In this document: piece after piece, positions 21,983 to 33,841 of the stretch | Layout: each line of letters begins with the position of its first letter | Position numbering within the stretch: position 1 is the first letter of the stretch | Program-made: the position numbers and the translations under genes | The notes under the pieces: generated by a model | What the model was told of the DNA's origin: nothing | Databases searched by the model: none | Seen by the model: only the letters and a program-made list of their open reading frames with translations | Source: Panicum virgatum | Lineage: Eukaryota > Streptophyta > Magnoliopsida > Poales > Poaceae | Reading direction: 5' to 3' | Length of the DNA stretch: 64,000 nt | Assembly: GCF_016808335.1 (NCBI RefSeq) | Contig: NC_053139.1 | Location: forward strand, 39,676,464 to 39,740,463

Positions 21983-22576
21983 ATGGCCTCGAGGTACATT
22001 CGCCTTTCGTGTTATGGAAGTAATGTTGATCCAAGGGATGATGATGATGAGATCTCCGCCGCCGTTGCTCTGTCGCTGGTTCCACGAAAGCGCAAGTGGG
22101 GAGGCTCTGTTCCGGGACACAGAGTATATAAACGTGACAGAGCTGGGGCAGACAAAAGATTAATGGCTGATTACTTCGTTCCACGCCCTCTGTACAATGA
22201 GGATCACTTTAGGAGAAGGTAATTTCTCAATTTTTATTGGGTTCGTCACTCAATTGTTGTTTATCCTAACAATTGGTCAGAATGTAGGTTTCGAATGAAG
22301 CAAGATTTGTTTCTTGAAATTGTTGATCGTGTTGCTGCTGCCAATCCATACTTTCGAAAGAAACATGATTGTGTTGGTGTGGAAGGGTTCACTCCTGTCC
22401 ACAAGTGCACGGTGTCCATAAAGATGCTAGCAAATGGAGGTCTAGCTGATTGTTTAGACGATCATTTGAAAATGGGTGAAAGCACTGTCCTGGAAACCTT
22501 GAAGAAGTTTGTTGAAACTATCATTGAAGTGTTTGGAGATGAGTGGCTCCGACCTCCAACACATGAGGAAGTGTAG
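21983..22576 (+). pseudogene. Harbinger transposase, N-terminal half only
   Basis: Exon 1 (21983-22218) contains SVPGHRVYKRDRAGADKRL and ADYFVPRPLYNEDHFRRR. A 69-bp intron with donor AAG|GTAATT and acceptor TGTAG|G joins in phase to exon 2 (22288-22576): FRMKQDLFLEIVDRV, KMLANGGLADCLDDHL, GESTVLETLKKF. These are the conserved N-terminal blocks of PIF/Harbinger transposases. The frame stops at TAG 22574-22576 after 174 residues, before any DDE catalytic domain. DNA beyond the stop is a short tandem repeat, so the catalytic half has been deleted rather than merely mutated. Confidence 0.8.
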
Positions 22577-22593
22577 CACATTCTATTTTGTGA

Positions 22594-22745
22594 ATGGTAG
22601 CTTGAATGGCACTCGTGACTGGTAGCTTGAATGGCACCGGCAATATATTTTATGATTATTAGCTTGAATGATATTAGCAATGTATTTCAAGACTAGTAGC
22701 TTGAATGGCACTGCTATTGTATTTTGTGATTGATAGGTTCAATGT
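22594..22745 (+). repeat. Tandem repeat, unit about 37 bp
   Basis: Four to five degenerate units centred on TAGCTTGAATGGCAC lie directly after the truncated transposase. They mark the region where the transposase 3' half is missing. Confidence 0.65.
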
Positions 22746-22924
22746 AAAAAAACAGACCATACTTGATTGATAGAATTCGGAATATTTAGAAGAATCCACG
22801 ACATCACAACATAAAAGGTTCAGGTTACATGACATAGAAAGCAAACTAATGAATTCGAGAATTAAGTAGTACATCACTACAGAATAATGAAAACACAATA
22901 GTTCAAGTAGGCAACATGTTGCCG

Positions 22925-24281
22925 TCAAGAATTATTGCTGCTAGAAGATCCAAATCCGCGACGTTCCATGATTTGTCGCTGCATGCCGATGTAATATTCC
23001 TTGAGATGTGGTGCCACTTTTTCCAGATCTACTGCCATGATGCCTGCCTCAGCTGTGAGCAGCTGGGCCTCGGTTTGCTTGGCCAGCAGCTCATGTTCCT
23101 GTTTTCGAAGCAACAAGTCCTCCTCTCTTGCCTGCTTTTTCAACTCTATGGCGTCCATCTGGACTTTGAGCACCGCCCTTTGTAGGTTCAACTTCTCATC
23201 TTTCCTATTCAAAATTTGTTGTAGTTGTTCCTCTTCTTTCAGCTGGCTCTTCTCCCTGTTGTCATGTATGCGCTGTAGGACTTCAAATGCAGTGCTGGCA
23301 GATGATTCAGATTCCCTTCTGCTTCTACGTTTGGCAGTATCTCGACCCTCTGGCCTATCATGCACATTGTTTTCAGATGGAAGTTCGCCCTCGCAACCTG
23401 GTTCAGCCACATTGTCTTCATTGTTTTTCCCTCCATTATTGTTGAGCTCCAGTAGCTTGCCGTTCCATTTTGCTTGGTCTCTCAAAATTTTCTAGCAGTG
23501 AAGGAACTGTAATGGTTCCTTCCTTTCGTACGTGTTGATTGCATCCTCAATCTAAAAATACATTCAAGGTCCAAAATTTCATAGGTCACAAAAATAAAAA
23601 GAACTCGTTGGAAAATTGTTTACATTTGGGAAATGAGTCACATACCCTGTCTGCCTCGTTCTTACCACTCTCATGCCTCCGATCAATAGCAGACTTTATG
23701 CCACAGAACTTGTTAACACATTTCTGGATCAACAGCCATCTGTTTTGTATAGCATTTTGACTTCTTGTGCTACCTTGTGGCTTGTTCGCATTGAAGTACT
23801 CATGCATCCTTTTGTAGAAACCTCCTTGACTCTGTCCAGCTCCTGCTCATTCAAAGACGTTACCTGTTAGGTACAAAATCAATTAGGAAGATTTATTAAA
23901 TACACTAATAATGTCACCTATTATGGGATCTATGCTGACGTTCAGCCATGCAGAGCATAAGACAACATCCTCTTCCTTGGAAAAATTACTACCCCTCCGA
24001 GGAACTTCCTTCTCCTTGCCCTTTCTTTTGGTTGTTAGACGGCGAACTTCCTCTATGTCCTGATCATCACCTCCAGTAGTCCTAGAATATGCTTGTGTAG
24101 GGGATGTCAATGGTTGTGTTGGCATAACAAAATTGTACTGTGAAGAATTTTGCACCTCCTGACTGCTAGGGTACTCATAATTCTGTTGGGATGTAGCAAA
24201 CTAATGTAGAAATTGATCAGAAACATAAAACGGATGTCTCTGAGAGCTTTGTCCTCCGAAATTGAGATACTGACGTTCCAT
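22925..24281 (-). pseudogene. Harbinger ORF1, Myb/SANT-like DNA-binding protein
   Basis: The reading frame starts with ATG at 24281 and shows the trihelix/SANT pieces RGSNFSKEEDVVLCSAWLNV (about 23940-24000) and RSQNAIQNRWLLIQKCVNKF (about 23700-23770). The last exon (up to 23485, ending 22925) carries a charged coiled coil rich in Glu, Gln and Lys and the tail QRQIMERRGFG. This layout matches the ORF1 proteins of PIF/Harbinger, which bind the transposase and help nuclear import (family knowledge). At least two introns are implied. A TAG in frame at 24201-24203 interrupts the N-terminus, so the copy is probably dead unless that stretch is spliced out. Confidence 0.7.
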
Positions 24282-25100
24282 ACTGTAAATTACATATATG
24301 CAGAAACATCAGTTGGGACACAATTAAGATTTTAAGTACTAAACAAGTACGAAAGTTGCGGAAGCAGCAAGAGAAGCGCTATGTCATGCTCGATATTGCA
24401 GGAAAAGCAGCACCATTAACCAATCCTCAAATCACACACACAAAAAAAAGAGTGTCTAGATCTAAAATAATGGCGAACTGAAATAATAGGAAATCTAGCA
24501 ACAGATCTTGCTGGTCCCCTAAATCCTACTTCCGTCCTTCCCCAAATACGATTCGACATGCACATGCCTGCAACCCATGGATCTATTTTGCTCCACGATT
24601 GGGAATCGAAAGCAGTGTACCTGTGCTCTTCAAGATCCGCCGAAGCTGCAGCAGCTGCACTGGTGGTTGATCTCGTCGCCGGCCGTCGGACAACCGCGCC
24701 GTACTTCCTAGTCTCCCCGGAGCGAACTAGCTTCACTCACTTCGCCAGGCCGGAGTCGCCTTCTGCTTCTTGACGGTTCGTGCGAGCTGCGAGCAGGGAT
24801 GCGTTTGTGGAGAGAGAGAGAGAGAACGTATTTTTACATTTCCTCTCTCCGCAAGTGCAAAATGTATGTCAGATATGCATTCTCCGTTGGAGAACGATTT
24901 GGCAATGCAAAGTTACCAGCACCATGCATTTTATTATATTATATAGCTGCATATGCATTTGCATGAGCTCCGTTGAAGTCAGTCTTATGTGGCTCCAAAG
25001 TTGTACGTCAACTCTAGAACAGTTACGAGTCTTGTCAATACAATCACTCATCTCTTTTGTTAGTTTGGTTGTTGATTCATCAGACCTGAGAGTCTTCAGG

Positions 25101-25236
25101 CACTAATTCAGAGGAGCACAAATGGCCTTACAAATTAACTTCTACAGTCTACTACCCATATAGGAAATATCAAATTAGATAAACATTTAAAATCAGAGCA
25201 TGTACTATGAATCAGCGAGTCTGACAAAGCTAAGCA
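25101..25236. repeat. 136-bp direct repeat, left copy
   Basis: This copy starts CACTAATTCAGAGGAGCACA and ends GACAAAGCTAAGCAAG. It matches 26415-26551 with only a few substitutions and lies in the same orientation. No coding potential is seen. Confidence 0.75.
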
Positions 25237-26414
25237 AGTCTATCAAAAAGTTCAGTGCTCCTGATTTGTAACCAATCTTATACCTATAGGCTATAGCGTC
25301 AGCGGATTAGTTGGAGTTCAGTTTCATGATTCATTTTCGTCCAACTCATGGAATACAGAAAGAAGCTAGGTGCCTAGGTGCGAGTGTTAGAACACAGATG
25401 GAGGAAAGAGGAAACGAACCTAGGGGCACTTGGCTGGAGCAGCCGTTATTTCTATTGTTACTTCACCAAAGAAGGCTCAGTTTGTACTCTCGGCTGCATC
25501 ACTGTAACATGAGTCCGTCGGGCCAATGCTCTTTATGTTCAGAGGAAGAAACCTACCTTAACCTCTTCATCACCTCTACGTAGCTCTAGTTTTTGGTCCT
25601 TCACTAACATTGAGCTCAGATCCCTGGCACTCTCTGAAGGCATCGAGTCTCATAAGCCAAATAGGAATCAACCAGAAAATTTCCCAAACTGATCTTGGGC
25701 AGATGGATAACTGAAGCATGAAGGTTCCAATGATAATGAGGCTAATCTAATAAATGGCTGTAGACATGCAGAAAACAATCCAATTGGACCCAACAGGGGC
25801 ATGGACCACCACACCTGAAGAGAAGAAATCACTACAACCAATCAGAAGGAATCCTCAATCGCTAATCACCGGCATATATGTGTGAATCGTGACTCTTCAC
25901 CAATTGGTCACACAGGTAGCACGTCAACCAGCACAAGCAATGGTGCAGTTTGTTACGTTAACCTTGCAAATTTAGAGAGATTGGTGGGAGCCGAGAACTG
26001 AGCTATTTTCGAGATGTAGGGAAGCACACACCTAAATCTACAGGAACCGAAAGAAATGTAGTGTATGTAGGAACTGAAATATACTACCTATATAAAATGA
26101 ATATAAATTATATCCCAAATCCTCTAGAATGGTGACTAAAAAAGATGAAAAAAACAAAGTATAATAGTACTTATTTCTTCTACAAAATAAAAAGCTGAGG
26201 GAGTGAACTTTATATCTATATGGTTTGTTAACTCAGCCCTTGGACATATTTGAGCTTGTAAATCTCTATGTAAATAAACATGATTCTTTATTGGAATTTC
26301 CCTTTGTGGACCTATAAGTGGGTTTTCAACTTTTCATCTTCCATTGGCTCTATGAAATCAATGTTTTTTTATAGATCAATTAAGATATCATAAGCACAGT
26401 AAGGTAAAACAATT
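25237..26414 (+). other. Intergenic DNA with a possible LINE fragment
   Basis: A 90-codon plus-strand frame at 25311-25583 contains CSLCSEEETYLNLF, which resembles the zinc-binding RVT tail (CxxC...EE/T..HLF) of plant LINE ORF2 proteins. The histidine and final cysteine are not in place, so it would be decayed. The rest is AT-rich with no recognisable feature. Confidence 0.35.
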
Positions 26415-26551
26415 CACTAATTCAGAGGAGCACAAATGGCCTTACAAATTAACTTCTACAGTCTACTACACATATAGGAAATATCAAATCATATAAACAT
26501 TTAAAATCAGAGCACGTACTATGAATCAGTGAGTCTGACAAAGCTAAGCAA
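26415..26551. repeat. 136-bp direct repeat, right copy
   Basis: This is the partner of 25101-25236. The similarity stops at CTAAGCAAG, where GC-rich DNA begins abruptly. Confidence 0.75.
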
Positions 26552-27562
26552 GCCTCCTCCCGTGACGACGTCGATGAGCCTCATCTGAGCGAGAAAGTCC
26601 GCGAACCTCCTCACGCGCCGGCACCGGGGGTCAGACGGCATGTTTCCCCTCGCGGGAGGGTGAGCGAGAGGCCTTGTGCTGCCACATCGCCGGTATATTG
26701 GACCCGCGGCATGCTGCGTCGCTGTCAGGACCGCGCGGCTATCTCTCCTCTTGCCACCATTGCATCGAACACATGGTGGGCGTCGACGCGTCGTCCATCT
26801 CGAGCTCAAAGTCGAAATCTGGTTCGACGTCGCCACCTGCCCTCATCTGGTGCTTCCCTTATGGCTATGGCTAGACTGCTGGCGGCAGGCGAGCGCCCTC
26901 ACCAGGTTCCAGGGAGCTGTCGCCGCGCCTCGACCCCACCGCACCTGGACCCTGCTGCCTCACCAGCTTGCTGGTGGCAGGGACCCGCGCCGGTGCTGTA
27001 CCGCGCCAAGGGACTCGAGCTGGTGGCTTGCGAGGGCCGCTCGCGCCGGGACCTGCGGCCGGTCGCTCCTACGCCTTGGCCGGGAGCCGCCGCACCGAGG
27101 CCGTGCCGCCAGATCCCCGCCACGCCAGCGCCTCACGTGGTGGCCGGGAGCCTGCCGCCTCGAGGGCTAGACGCCAGCATCAGCTCGCCATTGTGCCGGT
27201 GCGGCGTCCCAGCTCACCGGTGACGGCGATTCTAGCCCGCTCCGGTGGCGCGGCAAGCATAGGGTGGGGAGCAGAGAGCAGAGGCGGCGGAGCACGCGAC
27301 GAAGCGATGGGGACGAGCGTCGGCCCGCGAAGCTTCGTGACAGCTCGGGTAGATGACATATCGGGTTGCAGACCCGAACCAATCCACATCGGATGGACCA
27401 CATTGTTTGATCGTCCGATCCAATGGCTATGAGGCTAACGGGCGACGTGGCCCTATCCATTAGCCCGCTTTTGGTGCAGGAATCGTAGATAGAGATTGCA
27501 CTACACCACAAGCATATCAAGTCATCATATACTCAGCTTTCAGAAGCTTCAGGTGATACTGG
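26552..27562. other. GC-rich island with overlapping open frames
   Basis: Base composition changes sharply from AT-rich to GC-rich here. Several frames stay open on both strands (for example 26660-27223 plus and 26519-26836 minus), which is expected by chance in GC-rich DNA. The minus-strand C-terminus VRRFADFLAQMRLIDVVTGG looks protein-like, and nothing else does. It could be a gene fragment carried by a transposon or a decayed exon. I cannot assign a function. Confidence 0.3.
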
Positions 27563-28419
27563 TATATAGTGACTGGTGAATTCTGCGCACTTCACCTCAG
27601 TGTATAACTGTGTAAGAGTTGTCATCTTGATGCCAAGTTTCTAGCGAACATGATAGCTCCTTTCTGATTGTGAGCGTGCTTTGTTTGGCATCTTCTACTA
27701 TCAGTTTTGTTTGGGGAATTACTCGTTTGCAACCTAAACCCTGTGTCCGTGTCGAGGTGCAATGGTTGCAGCTGCACTTTTTTTGTGCAAACCATAGAGG
27801 GCGACCGCCCAATTTCATTTGGAAAGTCAGTGCTTCAGGCTTTGATGCGCACCTGAGTACCTGACCAAACACGAAGGCGTTTTGGTATAGGCACTCTGCA
27901 CATAGGTGCTATGGTTAGGTCGTTCGATGAGGGATTGAGTTGACTGAGTTGCTGCGTCCATAAAGTTTTATCAGACAGTCCCATCTCATCATGTCTGCTG
28001 TTTCAGTTCGCGCAGCTTCATATAAGCAGAGCAGTTTTCTTAATGCACGCTGAAGCTGCTACGGCTGTGGTCATTTGGGAAATGCTGTGGGGATTCAGTT
28101 TTCTGAGGGTGCACGGTGTCACATGCCTCCTATTTCACTTCTCTGCAAACATGACATCTCATTGTTGTTAGTCCATTACATACTGCTGGCAATCAAACCG
28201 TCCTTTTCTAATGCCTTGCTATGCTCGTGTAAGAAAATTATTAGAGCTAGACAAGACCACTACGGGGAACCTCTGAATTCTGAAACCAGGTCGAATCTCA
28301 ACTGAGTAGTACATTTTTTTTAAAAAAAAATAAGGGAATGCCTTGTTTGGAGACATCAACTTGAAATGAGCAGAAGCGTAAACACATCGAACGGGATGTC
28401 TCTTATTGTTTCTGACGCC
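27563..28419. repeat. Inverted copy of the PRXIIE 3' flank
   Basis: This is the reverse complement of 5036-5833 (see that entry), with scattered substitutions and small indels. It lacks the Stowaway MITE found beside the left copy, and the similarity extends a few bases past that MITE's target. No PRXIIE coding sequence adjoins this copy. Confidence 0.75.
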
Positions 28420-29139
28420 TACATTCTGGTATCCATCTCCGATGCACGCCGCCGGACGGCACCACATGCTCCGATGATGCCCGTGCATGTATCCGAGGAG
28501 CAGATCCGCGTGCCTTTCGCGCAACGGGGGGCGCCCCACTGGCCATCGGCCACAAGACGACGATGAGACGAATGACGCTAGCTGTTCAATGCCTATGCAT
28601 GCGTTGGATGGATCAAATGGTAACAAACTTATATACTAGGGAGTATTTACTCACCACAGCTCCAACAAATCCCAATCCCAGATGAATCAACACGCACCGT
28701 ATCCCACTCCCACCCCATAAATGAGAGCGCATCACGGTCACGGCCAGCGACTCAACCTCAATCAAAAGTCAAAACCAACCTCAGTTTGTCTTGTCCCCAA
28801 AACAAAAGAACAAATCAAACACAGCCTCTTTTTTTTTTTTGAGATTGAAAACACAACCTCACTGTCATGTCGGCCCCACGGTTAAAACCACCGGCCACCG
28901 ACACCCGGCGGCGTCCCCGGCCCCCTACCCCGCCGTTAAATCTCCCCTACCCTCGCCTCGCCGTCTCCACCCCGCGACAGCCGACAAAGCCCTCTCACTG
29001 TCACTCGCTCCGCTCCCTTCAATTCTCCTCCGCGTGCAGCCAGCCCAGCAGCACAACCATCCCGGCGGCGGCGCTGCATTCCCCGCATTGCGAGCCCGAG
29101 CTAGCCACTGCGTGTGCCGTGGTCTGTGCGCGATATACA
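28420..29139 (+). promoter_or_regulatory. CSLA upstream region and 5' leader
   Basis: This region holds the proximal promoter and leader of the CSLA gene. A CCCATAAAT motif at about 28716 could act as a TATA element. The frame of the CSLA start codon stays open upstream to an ATG at 28867. The sequence in between (Pro/Arg/Thr-rich) has no counterpart I know in CSLA proteins, so I treat it as leader. Confidence 0.5.
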
Positions 29140-32100
29140 ATGGCCTGGATGGCGCTGCCGGAGTGGGCGACGACGGTGCCGGCGCCGGGCTCCCGCGGCG
29201 GCGACGCCTCGGCGGCGTGGCAGCAGGTCACGTCCCCCGTGGCGGTGCCGCTGCTGCGGCTGGCGGCGTCGCTGTGCCTGGCCATGTCCGTGATGCTGCT
29301 CGCGGAGAAGGCGTACATGGCCGCGGCGGTCCTCGCCGCGCGCCTCCTGGGCCGCCGCCCCGAGCGCCAGTACCGCTGGGAGCCCATCCGCGACGACGAC
29401 CTCGAGGCCGCCGGCGGCGCTGGCGGCGGAGGCGCGGCGTTCCCCATGGTGCTCGTGCAGATCCCCATGTACAACGAGCGCGAGGTGAGCATTGGTGATC
29501 GGTCGGCGATCGAGCTGGCAGAGCAACACGCGCACGGCCGTCTTTATTTTTTGTTTGTTTTCTAGCGATGATGGAAGCTAGCTGCTACAGTGGTAGTAAT
29601 GGTGTGTGTGTGTCCGTGTGTCGTGCCCGTGCGGTTGGTGCATGTGCACGCATACACGGTGTGGATGGCCGTGGCAGGTGTACCAGGTGTCGATCGGGGC
29701 GGCGTGCGGGCTGGCGTGGCCGGCGGACCGGATCATCGTGCAGGTGCTGGACGACTCCACCGACCCCGTGGTCAAGGTACCAAGCAACTAGCCTGCTCTT
29801 CCTCCTGTTGCTCCTCCCTGCCAGTGGTGAGTGGTTTTGGCAATTGGCGATCACAGGAGCTGGTGCGGGCGGAGTGCGAGCGGTGGGCGGGCAAGGGCGT
29901 GGACGTGCGGCACGAGGCCCGGGAGGGCGGGCGGCGGCGCGGGTACAAGGCCGGCGCGCTGCGGGAGGGGATGGCGCGCGCCTACGCCCGCGGCTGCGAC
30001 CTGGTGGCCATCTTCGACGCCGACTTCCGGCCGGAGCCGGACTTCCTGCGCCGCGCCGTGCCCTTCCTCCTCCACAACCCCGGCCTCGCGCTCGTCCAGG
30101 CGCGCTGGACGTTCGGTGAGTGCTAGTACCTTCGTTGTTGGCTTGGCTCTTCTGGCCGTCGGGTTTGTTAACCTAACCGGCGCTCGACTCGAGTACGTAG
30201 AGCTGCTAGCTGGCCGGTCCATCACTGGAGTACGTGTGACCGGGAGGCCAGGTGACCTGCAGGGTAATTAGACTGGGGCCTTGTTGTTTAGATATATAAA
30301 GTTTTGGATATAAAACACTATAATACTTTCATTTGTATTTGGTAATTATTGTTCTGCCATGGGTTAACTAGACTCAAAAAATTCGTCTTGCAAATTATAG
30401 ACAAACTGTGTAATTAATTATTTTATTTAGCTACATTTAATACTTCATATATGCGTTAAAAGATTCGATGTAATGGGTGATTTTGTAAAGTTTTGGAATT
30501 TTGAAGGAACTAAACAATGCCTGGGTTGGGTTTGGAAGTGGGGCCGGGGGACCCAATGCAACTGCCCGGTTGCCCCTACTCGAGTGTCGGTGCAGGGTCG
30601 AAGTATCGCTGTCACGAGCCCAACCGGTCCTGCTCCTGCACGTACACAAACTGCACGCATACAGCCGCCATGCACGACGCGTGCATGCGCCTCGCCTTTG
30701 CAAACGCCACGGTCACCAGAGCTTTTAATAGGGGAGGCCTACTACTACTAGGAGCAGCAGCAGTGCACAGGGAAGTGAGTGAGCAGCGTGGCATCCTTGA
30801 CTTGGATCGACGAAACTACACCACTACCGTCTGCGCGGCTTTGGTGTCGTCGTCGTGGCCCAGTACAAGAGAGGCGCACACAGGCCCTAGTGTCTCCCTA
30901 ATCATTAGCCACAAAACACGCAGCCCCGTCGGCAAAACAGTAGTAGCCTCAACTGACAACATCTCCGTTGGTAGGTTGGTCAAACCTTTTTTTTTCTTCT
31001 TGAAATTTTTGACCGTAAGAAGCTACGTAGATTAGGTAGTGTAACTTTGCTTGCCTTTCTTCATCAAAATGTCGTATTTCCGTAGGGATTATTGGTGACA
31101 GGTTCACCGACATGTATGTTCAGTCAAAGAAACAATCCATGCACAAGGAGTTTCTTTCTTTTTTTTAAAAAAAAAACATGTTTACGAGGGTGTCGAGAAC
31201 AACCGATGGTAGCATTAGATGCACTAAGAACTGATAATACGTCGCTTTCAATTGTTAGCACATAGCACCTGCAGTACGTACTCAACCTGTGTTTTTAGTA
31301 GAGAATTTTGTTTTCTGCATGTTGATGGCATGTTTGTACATGTTGCTGGTTCCCTTCTGTGTGTGAGCAGTGAACGCGGATGAATGCCTGATGACAAGGA
31401 TGCAGGAGATTTCCCTGGATTACCACTTCACCGTGGAGCAGGAAGTCGGCTCCTCCACCCACGCCTTCTTCGGCTTCAATGGTGATCTCCCTCTCTTCCC
31501 ATGTGTGTTCTCTCAATCTCTCGTGGGGGCGTTCTCTGTGTTTCCTTTCTCGACCCCATGATTCTATCTGTCCCTCGTCCTTTTCCTTTTCCTTTTCCAC
31601 CACGTGTTTGAGCTCACAATCAGAGATGACTCTGTCTCCTAGTCTTGTTGGAAAGTAAAAAAAAGAGGGGGCCTGTCCCACATCTCAAAGTCATATGAAA
31701 ATGCATCATGTGCCTGCATAGCATTACCCTTGGCCACAACGGAATAACACACAGTGGCACAGAGGGCACAGGGTTACCATTCAAAAGCATCATACACTGC
31801 ACAAAACAAGTTAAATGCTGGCCAATGGCCATGTCTTATGAAGAGATTTGTAAAAGGCAGAAACCATAAATGATGAATGACAGCTATGGAAACACAGCTG
31901 AATGGCCAACCTTTTGCAGTCCCCCCCCCCCCCCCCCCCCCCCAGTGGTAGTTTACTAGAAGACATAAGCGCAGGAGTAGTTGCTTAGAAACTGGTTCTG
32001 GGCAGCAACTATTAGATTATCCACTTCCACTCTTGTTCTTACCATTCCGAATGTCTGTGCACAGGAACTGCTGGTGTATGGCGCATATCCGCTCTGAATG

Positions 32101-33280
32101 AGGCAGGAGGTTGGAAGGACAGGACCACAGTCGAAGACATGGATTTGGCGGTGCGAGCAAGCCTCAAAGGATGGAAGTTTGTATTCCTAGGCGACCTCAT
32201 GGTAAAACCGCAGCAGTTCCTGTACATTCATGTAACAACCATTGTTCTTGGTGTTGCGTAGCTGCTAGAGTTAATGAGTAAATGCACAAGGAAGCATGAA
32301 ACTAACCCAAAAATGTATTTTCAGGTGAAAAATGAGCTCCCAAGCACACTCAAAGCATACCGATATCAACAACACAGATGGTCATGTGGACCGGCAAACC
32401 TGTTCAGGAAAATGCTGATGGAGATTGTCAGGAACAAGGTCCGTTGCACCAAGATTTTTTTTTCCCGAAAGTAAATTAAACACATTCACCAGTTGTTTCT
32501 AACAAATTATTTGTCAATCTTGATGCAGAAAGTGACGCTTTGGAAGAAAATCCATGTCATCTACAGTTTCTTCCTTGTGCGCAAGATCATAGCGCACATT
32601 GTGACCTTTGTGTTTTACTGCATTGTCATCCCGGCCACAGTCTTAGTTCCTGAGGTTGAGATACCAAAGTGGGGTTCTGTGTATATCCCAACCATGATCA
32701 CCCTTCTCAATGCTGTAGGCACTCCAAGGTACCCATCTTCTAAAGAAGTTTGAGATCCAAGTGGAGTAATAAAAATCAACATATGCCTTAACTTCTGAAG
32801 ATATGAGAAATCTAACATTTACCTTAATATTAACAGCAAAATCATTGGATGATGCAGGTCGCTACACTTAATTGTCTTCTGGGTACTCTTTGAGAATGTG
32901 ATGTCCTTGCATAGAACGAAGGCCACTTTCATTGGCCTATTGGAGGCAGGCAGGGTAAATGAATGGGTGGTGACAGAAAAGCTCGGTGATGCTTTGAGGA
33001 TGAAAATGCCAGGCAAGGGATCCAAGAAACCCCTCATGAGGATCGGAGATAGGTACGTCACCAAATTTTGTCCATTCTGATTCATCTTTCCATTCTCGCG
33101 GCTAAGCATTAGTGTGGAATCAGGTTGCATATCCTGGAGCTTGGTGTCGCAGCATACCTCTTCTTCTGTGGATGCTACGACTTCACATTTGGGAATAATC
33201 ACTACTACATATTCCTCTTTCTCCAATCTATTGCTTTCTTCGTCGTTGGTGTGGGCTATGTCGGTACATTTGTTCCGTAG
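29140..33280 (+). CDS. CSLA9: Glucomannan 4-beta-mannosyltransferase (cellulose synthase-like A)
   Basis: This GT2 enzyme builds the beta-1,4-mannan/glucomannan backbone from GDP-mannose in the Golgi. Nine exons join in phase: 29140-29484, 29678-29776, 29857-30115, 31371-31481, 32065-32201, 32325-32438, 32529-32728, 32858-33052 and 33124-33280. All introns are GT-AG, giving 538 residues, the usual CSLA length. An N-terminal membrane segment lies at about 34-70. The GT2 motifs are complete: DD 140-141, DAD 202-204, VED 294-296 and QQHRW 332-336. Several C-terminal membrane helices follow. The start at 29140 gives the normal short N-terminus. No lesion is seen. The symbol CSLA9 rests on remembered rice synteny (PRXIIE-1, CSLA9, HAK10 adjacent) and is less certain than the family. 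Confidence 0.93.
30276..30523 (-). mobile_element. MITE in CSLA intron 3
   Basis: The ends are GGGCCTTGTTGTTTAGAT on the left and, reverse-complemented, CAGGCATTGTTTAGTTCC on the right. Internal sequence (GACTCAAAAAATTCGTCTTG, GCTACATTTAATACTTCAT) matches the two MITEs at 33842 and 34587 in the opposite orientation. It lies in a 1255-bp intron, so it should not alter the protein. Confidence 0.7.
31921..31943 (+). repeat. Uninterrupted poly-C tract in CSLA intron 4
   Basis: About 23 consecutive C residues lie within intron 4. Such a tract is prone to length errors in sequencing and replication. Confidence 0.8.
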
Positions 33281-33841
33281 CAGAAGGGCAATGACACCAT
33301 CTTCATGGATTCATGATTGGGTTAAACTGTTTACAGCTTTATGGTACATAACCGGATGAAAAGATAAGATTAAGCAGCCTTATCTTGTGTGTACCTGCTG
33401 TCAGGAAGAGAAGCCGTGCAAGAGCACTGCAAGACAGTATAGGTATGTTTTTGCTGCTAGGAATGTGCTGTGAAGCGCATGAATCAGCAGTAGAAAAAGA
33501 TAGCAAATCATGAAAGTTTCATCGTTTGTTGTGCAAACAGAAAAACAGAAACCTTTTGCTCATTCATTGTTCGCAAGTTTGTTGGGAGAAGAGGGAGAAA
33601 ATAAAGTTGTACGTGTTCTCCTTTACTTTCATTGTTTCCCATGTCAATTTTAAGTGTAATAAAAATATTGCATTTGAGAATATTCCAGTTCAGAGCATTG
33701 TGGCACAAATAGAGATACGATGTATCAGAGGAACTGACCTCTTTCGTTTGCTTCCTGAGGGATCAACTGTTATACATCTTGTCAGACTCCCAGGGCCTCA
33801 GTAGAGATGAGTCACTAGTTTTTTTCTGATTCACTCAGGGG
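33281..33841 (+). other. CSLA 3' flank
   Basis: This is the AT-rich 3' untranslated and flanking sequence of CSLA. An AATAAA-like signal (TGTAATAAAAATA) lies near 33655. No other gene is seen. Confidence 0.5.

Larger units (their letters stand above)
21498..24984. mobile_element. PIF/Harbinger element, internally deleted
   Basis: The termini are inverted repeats: the left begins GACTGACTTCAACGGAGCTC followed by ATGCAAATGCAT, and the right end is its reverse complement. Both are flanked by TTA (21495-21497 and 24985-24987), the diagnostic PIF/Harbinger duplication. Inside lie a truncated transposase on the plus strand and a Myb/SANT-like ORF1 on the minus strand, tail to tail, as in two-gene PIF elements. 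The element is 3487 bp, shorter than autonomous relatives usually are. It appears transposition-defective by itself but may be mobilised in trans because the ends look intact. Confidence 0.88.
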
